From Bryobacteraceae bacterium (GTDB lineage: Bacteria > Acidobacteriota > Terriglobia > Bryobacterales > Bryobacteraceae), in the NCBI GenBank assembly GCA_030039005.1, contig JASHQT010000581.1, positions 1 to 34,685 on the forward strand: DNA of 34,685 nucleotides. Direction: 5' to 3'. A program made the position numbers and the translations under genes. Below are positions 31,329 through 34,685 of the stretch, in pieces; within the stretch, counting starts at the first letter, position 1; the number at the start of each line of letters is the position of its first letter. The notes beneath the pieces were generated by a model. That model did no database searches and was not told where the DNA came from. It saw only the letters and a list, made by a program, of their open reading frames with translations.

Positions 31329-31577
31329 ATGATCCGGCTCACCAGACTGAACCACATGCCCCTGATCGTGAATGCCGATCTGATCGAACACGTTGAGGTG
31401 ACGCCCGACACGGTGGTCGCGCTAACCAACGGGCAAAAGTTCATGGTTCTCGAATCCGCTGAGGAAGTCGTCGAGAAGGTGATCCAGTTTCGCAGGACGA
31501 TCATGAGCGCCGCGTATTGCCCCCTCAAAGTCCAAGAAGGTTCCGAGCACCGCGAACCTGCGGAGTCGGTGAAATAG
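31329..31577 (+). CDS. flbD: FlbD/SwrD-family flagellar protein
   Basis: 82 residues from ATG 31329; an ATG at 31308 is in frame, but the family begins MIRLTRLN as here. Signature: MIRLTRLNHMPLIVNADLIE, HVEVTPDTVVALTNGQKFMV, LESAEEVVEKVIQFRRTIM. The SwrD homologue in Bacillus raises motor torque through the stators, and the gene typically precedes motA, as seen here. It carries a short polar C-terminal extension. No strong Shine-Dalgarno sequence. Confidence 0.93.
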   Translation: MIRLTRLNHMPLIVNADLIEHVEVTPDTVVALTNGQKFMVLESAEEVVEKVIQFRRTIMSAAYCPLKVQEGSEHREPAESVK

Positions 31578-31592
31578 CGGGGGCGAGACGGC

Positions 31593-32444
31593 ATGGCCAC
31601 CAACGGAGAACATAACCGGCCATCCAGCCGGCCCGACATAGCAACGTTGGGTGGCTTGCTTCTGGCCGCCGGCGGCATTTTGGGCGGGCTGCTGATCGAA
31701 GGCGGCAAGCTCACCGACATCGCTCAGGTGACCGCGCTGATGATCGTGCTGGGCGGCACCATCGGCGCGGTGATGGTGACCACTCCGTTGAAAACCCTAA
31801 TTCGCGCCGTGAAGTATCTGGGAGACGTTTTCTTCGAGAAGCAGGAAGCGCCCGAACAGGTGATCGAGGAGATCATCGCGTACGCCACCAAGGCACGCAA
31901 AAACAGCATCATTTCGCTCGAGTCGGACCTGGAAAAAATCGCCGATCCGTTCTTGCGCAAGGCCATCTCGCTGAGCGTGGACGGCACCGATCTTCAAGAA
32001 TTGCGCACGATGATGGAGCTGGACCTGGATTTGCAGCAGCGCAACGGCGAAGCGGTGGCCAAGGTATATGAGTCGGCCGGCGGCTACGCGCCGACGATCG
32101 GCATCATCGGCGCGGTGCTGGGTCTGATTCAGGTGATGAAAAATCTCGCCAACGTCGAAGAGGTCGGGCACGGCATCGGGGTGGCGTTTGTGGCGACGGT
32201 TTACGGCGTCGCCAGCGCGAACTTGCTGTTTTTGCCGGCGGCCAGCAAAATCAAGGCGCGCTTCTCCGCTGAAGTGCATCGCAAGGAAATGATTGTCGAA
32301 GCGATTTCGGGGATCGTTGAAGGGTTGAATCCGAAGCTGCTCCGGCTGAAGCTGGAAGCGTACGTGCCGCTCGCGCCGGCGAAAAAAGCCAAGAAAGAAA
32401 AAGCGCCGGTAGCCAAACCCGCCGAGGCTCCGGCAAAGGGTTAG
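31593..32444 (+). CDS. motA: Flagellar stator protein MotA (PomA-like)
   Basis: 283 residues. Four membrane segments: IATLGGLLLAAGGILGGLLI, AQVTALMIVLGGTIGAVMVT, the conserved third helix (GYAPTIGIIGAVLGLIQVMK, with its proline) and the fourth (GIGVAFVATVYGVASANLLF, then LPAASKIK). The cytoplasmic loop carries RKNSIISLESDLEKIADPFL and GTDLQELRTMMELDLDLQQR. The C-terminus is a Lys/Ala/Pro-rich tail. It couples ion flow to rotor torque with MotB. It starts 15 bases after flbD. Confidence 0.95.
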   Translation: MATNGEHNRPSSRPDIATLGGLLLAAGGILGGLLIEGGKLTDIAQVTALMIVLGGTIGAVMVTTPLKTLIRAVKYLGDVFFEKQEAPEQVIEEIIAYATKARKNSIISLESDLEKIADPFLRKAISLSVDGTDLQELRTMMELDLDLQQRNGEAVAKVYESAGGYAPTIGIIGAVLGLIQVMKNLANVEEVGHGIGVAFVATVYGVASANLLFLPAASKIKARFSAEVHRKEMIVEAISGIVEGLNPKLLRLKLEAYVPLAPAKKAKKEKAPVAKPAEAPAKG

Positions 32445-32446
32445 GG

Positions 32447-33271
32447 ATGGCTCGAAAAAAGAGGGTTCCGGCGCATGAGAATCACGAACGGTGGCTGATC
32501 TCCTACGCCGATTTCATCACGCTGCTGTTCGCGTTTTTCGTGGTGATGTTCGCCAGCTCCCAGGCGGACAAGGGGCGCGCCGCCGAGGTTTCCGAATCGG
32601 TCAAGAGAGCTCTTGAAGGCGAGAAGCTGAAAAGCGTGTTGCAGATTTTGTGGGGCGGATCGGTGAACGACGTCGGCAAGGGCAACGCCATGATGCGCGG
32701 GCCGGGTGGGGCGCAAAAGGCGCCGGAAGAAAAAAAAGAGCAGAAAATGGCCGAGCTGTTGCCATCGCTGAAGATTCTTTCCGATGAACTAAAAAAAGAA
32801 ATCGACAGCGGGCGCATTCGCATCAGCATGGAGCAGCGCGGTCTGGTAGTCAGCTTCAATCAGGCCGCGCTGTTTCCCTCGGGCGAGGACTCGATCGACG
32901 AACATAGCACGGAGGGATTGAAAAAAGTCGCGGCGGCGATCGAAAAACTGCCCAATCCGGTGCGGCTGGAGGGCCACACTGACGCGATTCCGATCAACAC
33001 CTCGCGCTTTCACAGCAACTGGGAATTGTCGGCGGCGCGGAGCATCGCGGTGATGGAGCTGTTGAACAAGTTCGGCGTGCCGCGTGAGCGCATGTCGATT
33101 GCCGGCTACGCCGATGTCTCGCCCGTGGCGAGCAACGATACCGAAGAAGGCCGCGCCAAAAACCGCCGTGTGGACATCGTGATTCTGAACGAGCAGGGGA
33201 TGGTCGGCGAGCCGTCCAAGCTGCTGCCGCATCCCGAAAAGCCCGCCGCGGGCGCCCCAGAAGTAAAATAA
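32447..33271 (+). CDS. motB: Flagellar stator protein MotB
   Basis: 274 residues. A basic N-terminus (MARKKRVPAHENHERWLISY) leads into the single membrane helix with the ion-carrying Asp22 (YADFITLLFAFFVVMFASSQ), then a plug/linker rich in Lys and Glu, and an OmpA-like peptidoglycan-binding domain (about 150-260): RLEGHTDAIPINTSRFHSNW, ELSAARSIAVMELLNKFGVP, RMSIAGYADVSPVASND, RAKNRRVDIVIL. It starts 2 bases after motA. Whether H+ or Na+ is used cannot be decided from these residues alone. Confidence 0.96.
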   Translation: MARKKRVPAHENHERWLISYADFITLLFAFFVVMFASSQADKGRAAEVSESVKRALEGEKLKSVLQILWGGSVNDVGKGNAMMRGPGGAQKAPEEKKEQKMAELLPSLKILSDELKKEIDSGRIRISMEQRGLVVSFNQAALFPSGEDSIDEHSTEGLKKVAAAIEKLPNPVRLEGHTDAIPINTSRFHSNWELSAARSIAVMELLNKFGVPRERMSIAGYADVSPVASNDTEEGRAKNRRVDIVILNEQGMVGEPSKLLPHPEKPAAGAPEVK

Positions 33272-33274
33272 TAA

Positions 33275-34283
<1,009 letters not shown>

Positions 34284-34285
<2 letters not shown>

Positions 34286-34562
34286 CGTTCTAGAGCATCT
34301 TCAGAGTTTTCGTAAGCCATCACCAACGCGCTCCGTGACCGTCGCGCCTGTGCGGACGGCTTTCGAGACGCGATGGTAGCGGAGCGCGTTCGCCGCAGAA
34401 AGTGATCAGCTTTTCCGAAGACCGCAAAGCTCTAGGCATCAAGTGGCGTAAGCCGCCAGGCTTGCGCTTCTCGCGGCGAGCAAGTCGGAACGCGCGCAGC
34501 GCAAGCCTGGCGGCTTACGCCACTTGAACGGCCTACGAAAACTATGAAATGCTCTAGCGTTT
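34284..34562. mobile_element. MITE-like or REP-like non-coding element with imperfect terminal inverted repeats
   Basis: The left end CTAGAGCAT-(C)TTCA... at 34290-34318 and the right end at 34530-34557 are inverted copies agreeing at about 26 of 29 positions (both read CTAGAGCAT then AGTTTTCGTA inward). A shorter AACG match extends each side. Inside are three further inverted repeats: AACGCGCTCCG (34325-34335) with CGGAGCGCGTT (34380-34390); AGCTTT/AAAGCT near 34409-34431; and a perfect 29-bp pair (separate entry). There is no open frame or transposase. No target-site duplication is obvious. It starts at the gap stop codon and would also end that transcript as structured RNA. Confidence 0.6.
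34439..34527. repeat. Perfect 29-bp inverted repeat with a 31-base loop
   Basis: Left arm 34439-34467 (begins TCAAGTGGCGTAAGCC) and right arm 34499-34527 (ends GGCTTACGCCACTTGA) are exactly complementary over 29 bases. The loop includes CTCGC-G-GCGAG. No T-run follows, so it is not a standard terminator. It is the strongest hairpin in the window. Confidence 0.95.
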
Positions 34563-34657
34563 TACTTCCGTGTTGGAACAGCGTCCGGACTGATGGGCTG
34601 CGCGACTGCGACGGCAGTAAGAAGCGCCGCTGCCGCGAAAAACGCACTCCAACGCAT
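34562..34657 (-). CDS. Short signal-peptide ORF, possibly a gene truncated by the adjacent element
   Basis: 31 codons from ATG 34657 with AAGGA about 9 bases upstream. The first 20 residues (MRWSAFFAAAALLTAVAVAQ) form a textbook signal peptide; only 11 residues (PISPDAVPTRK) follow before TAA at 34562-34564, which abuts the end of the inverted-repeat element. Either it encodes a tiny secreted peptide, or insertion of the element cut off a longer exported protein. Too little remains to name it. Confidence 0.45.
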   Translation of the reverse strand: MRWSAFFAAAALLTAVAVAQPISPDAVPTRK

Positions 34658-34685
34658 TACCTTGATTCCTTATCCGAGGGATGCC

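Overview
The window is a chromosomal flagellar and motility locus from a high-GC Gram-negative bacterium, most likely an Acidobacteriota member of the Solibacter/Bryobacter type. The evidence is a secreted protein ending in the TIGR03437 module that is expanded in Solibacter, an ECF sigma factor of the TIGR02999 (Sigma70_ECF) class next to a TPR-kinase tail, and a DUF3300 protein. No organism name is proved by the sequence. There are no rRNA genes, tRNA genes, CRISPR arrays or transposase genes.

Layout. 1-2119: a broken Ser/Thr-kinase tail (minus), a complete ECF sigma factor (plus) and a remnant of a DUF3300 3' end. 2120-3133: DUF3300 gene. 3280-12367 (minus): one long operon read fliK-flgD-flgE-fliN-fliO-fliP-fliQ-fliR-flhB-hypothetical-lytic transglycosylase, covering hook, export gate and peptidoglycan clearing. 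12583-17384 (plus): flgF-flgG-flgA-flgH-flgI-flgJ, covering distal rod and the P and L rings. 17299-17811 (minus): fliS. 18046-27532 (plus): sigma-54 activator-flhA-flhF-fliA-second fliN-SwrB-like protein-flgM-flgN-flgK-flgL. 27734-29839: large secreted TIGR03437 protein, then two tandem terminators. 30004-30375: small unknown gene running into fliM (minus, 30311-31180). 31329-34285 (plus): flbD-motA-motB-gapA. 34284-34562: a highly structured, non-coding inverted-repeat element, then a short signal-peptide ORF.

How it works together. The genes encode the export gate (FlhA, FlhB, FliO, FliP, FliQ, FliR), the distal rod, the hook and its length control, the rings, the hook-filament junction with its chaperone, part of the C-ring (FliM and two FliN proteins), the stator, and both tiers of a sigma-54/sigma-28 cascade with the FlgM anti-sigma factor. 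FlgB, FlgC, FliE, FliF, FliG, FliH, FliI, FliC, FliD, FlhG and all chemotaxis genes are absent and must lie elsewhere or be missing.

Reading the intergenic regions by eye suggests a regulatory scheme. Two divergent sigma-54-like promoters (fliK and flgF) share TGGCCGCG-N4-TGCA and flank two palindromes. A set of sigma-28-like promoters (TAAA-N15/16-xxCGATxx) precedes fliS, flgM, fliM and flbD-motAB, with a weaker one before the TIGR03437 gene. That last site would tie a non-flagellar surface or secreted protein to the late flagellar regulon.
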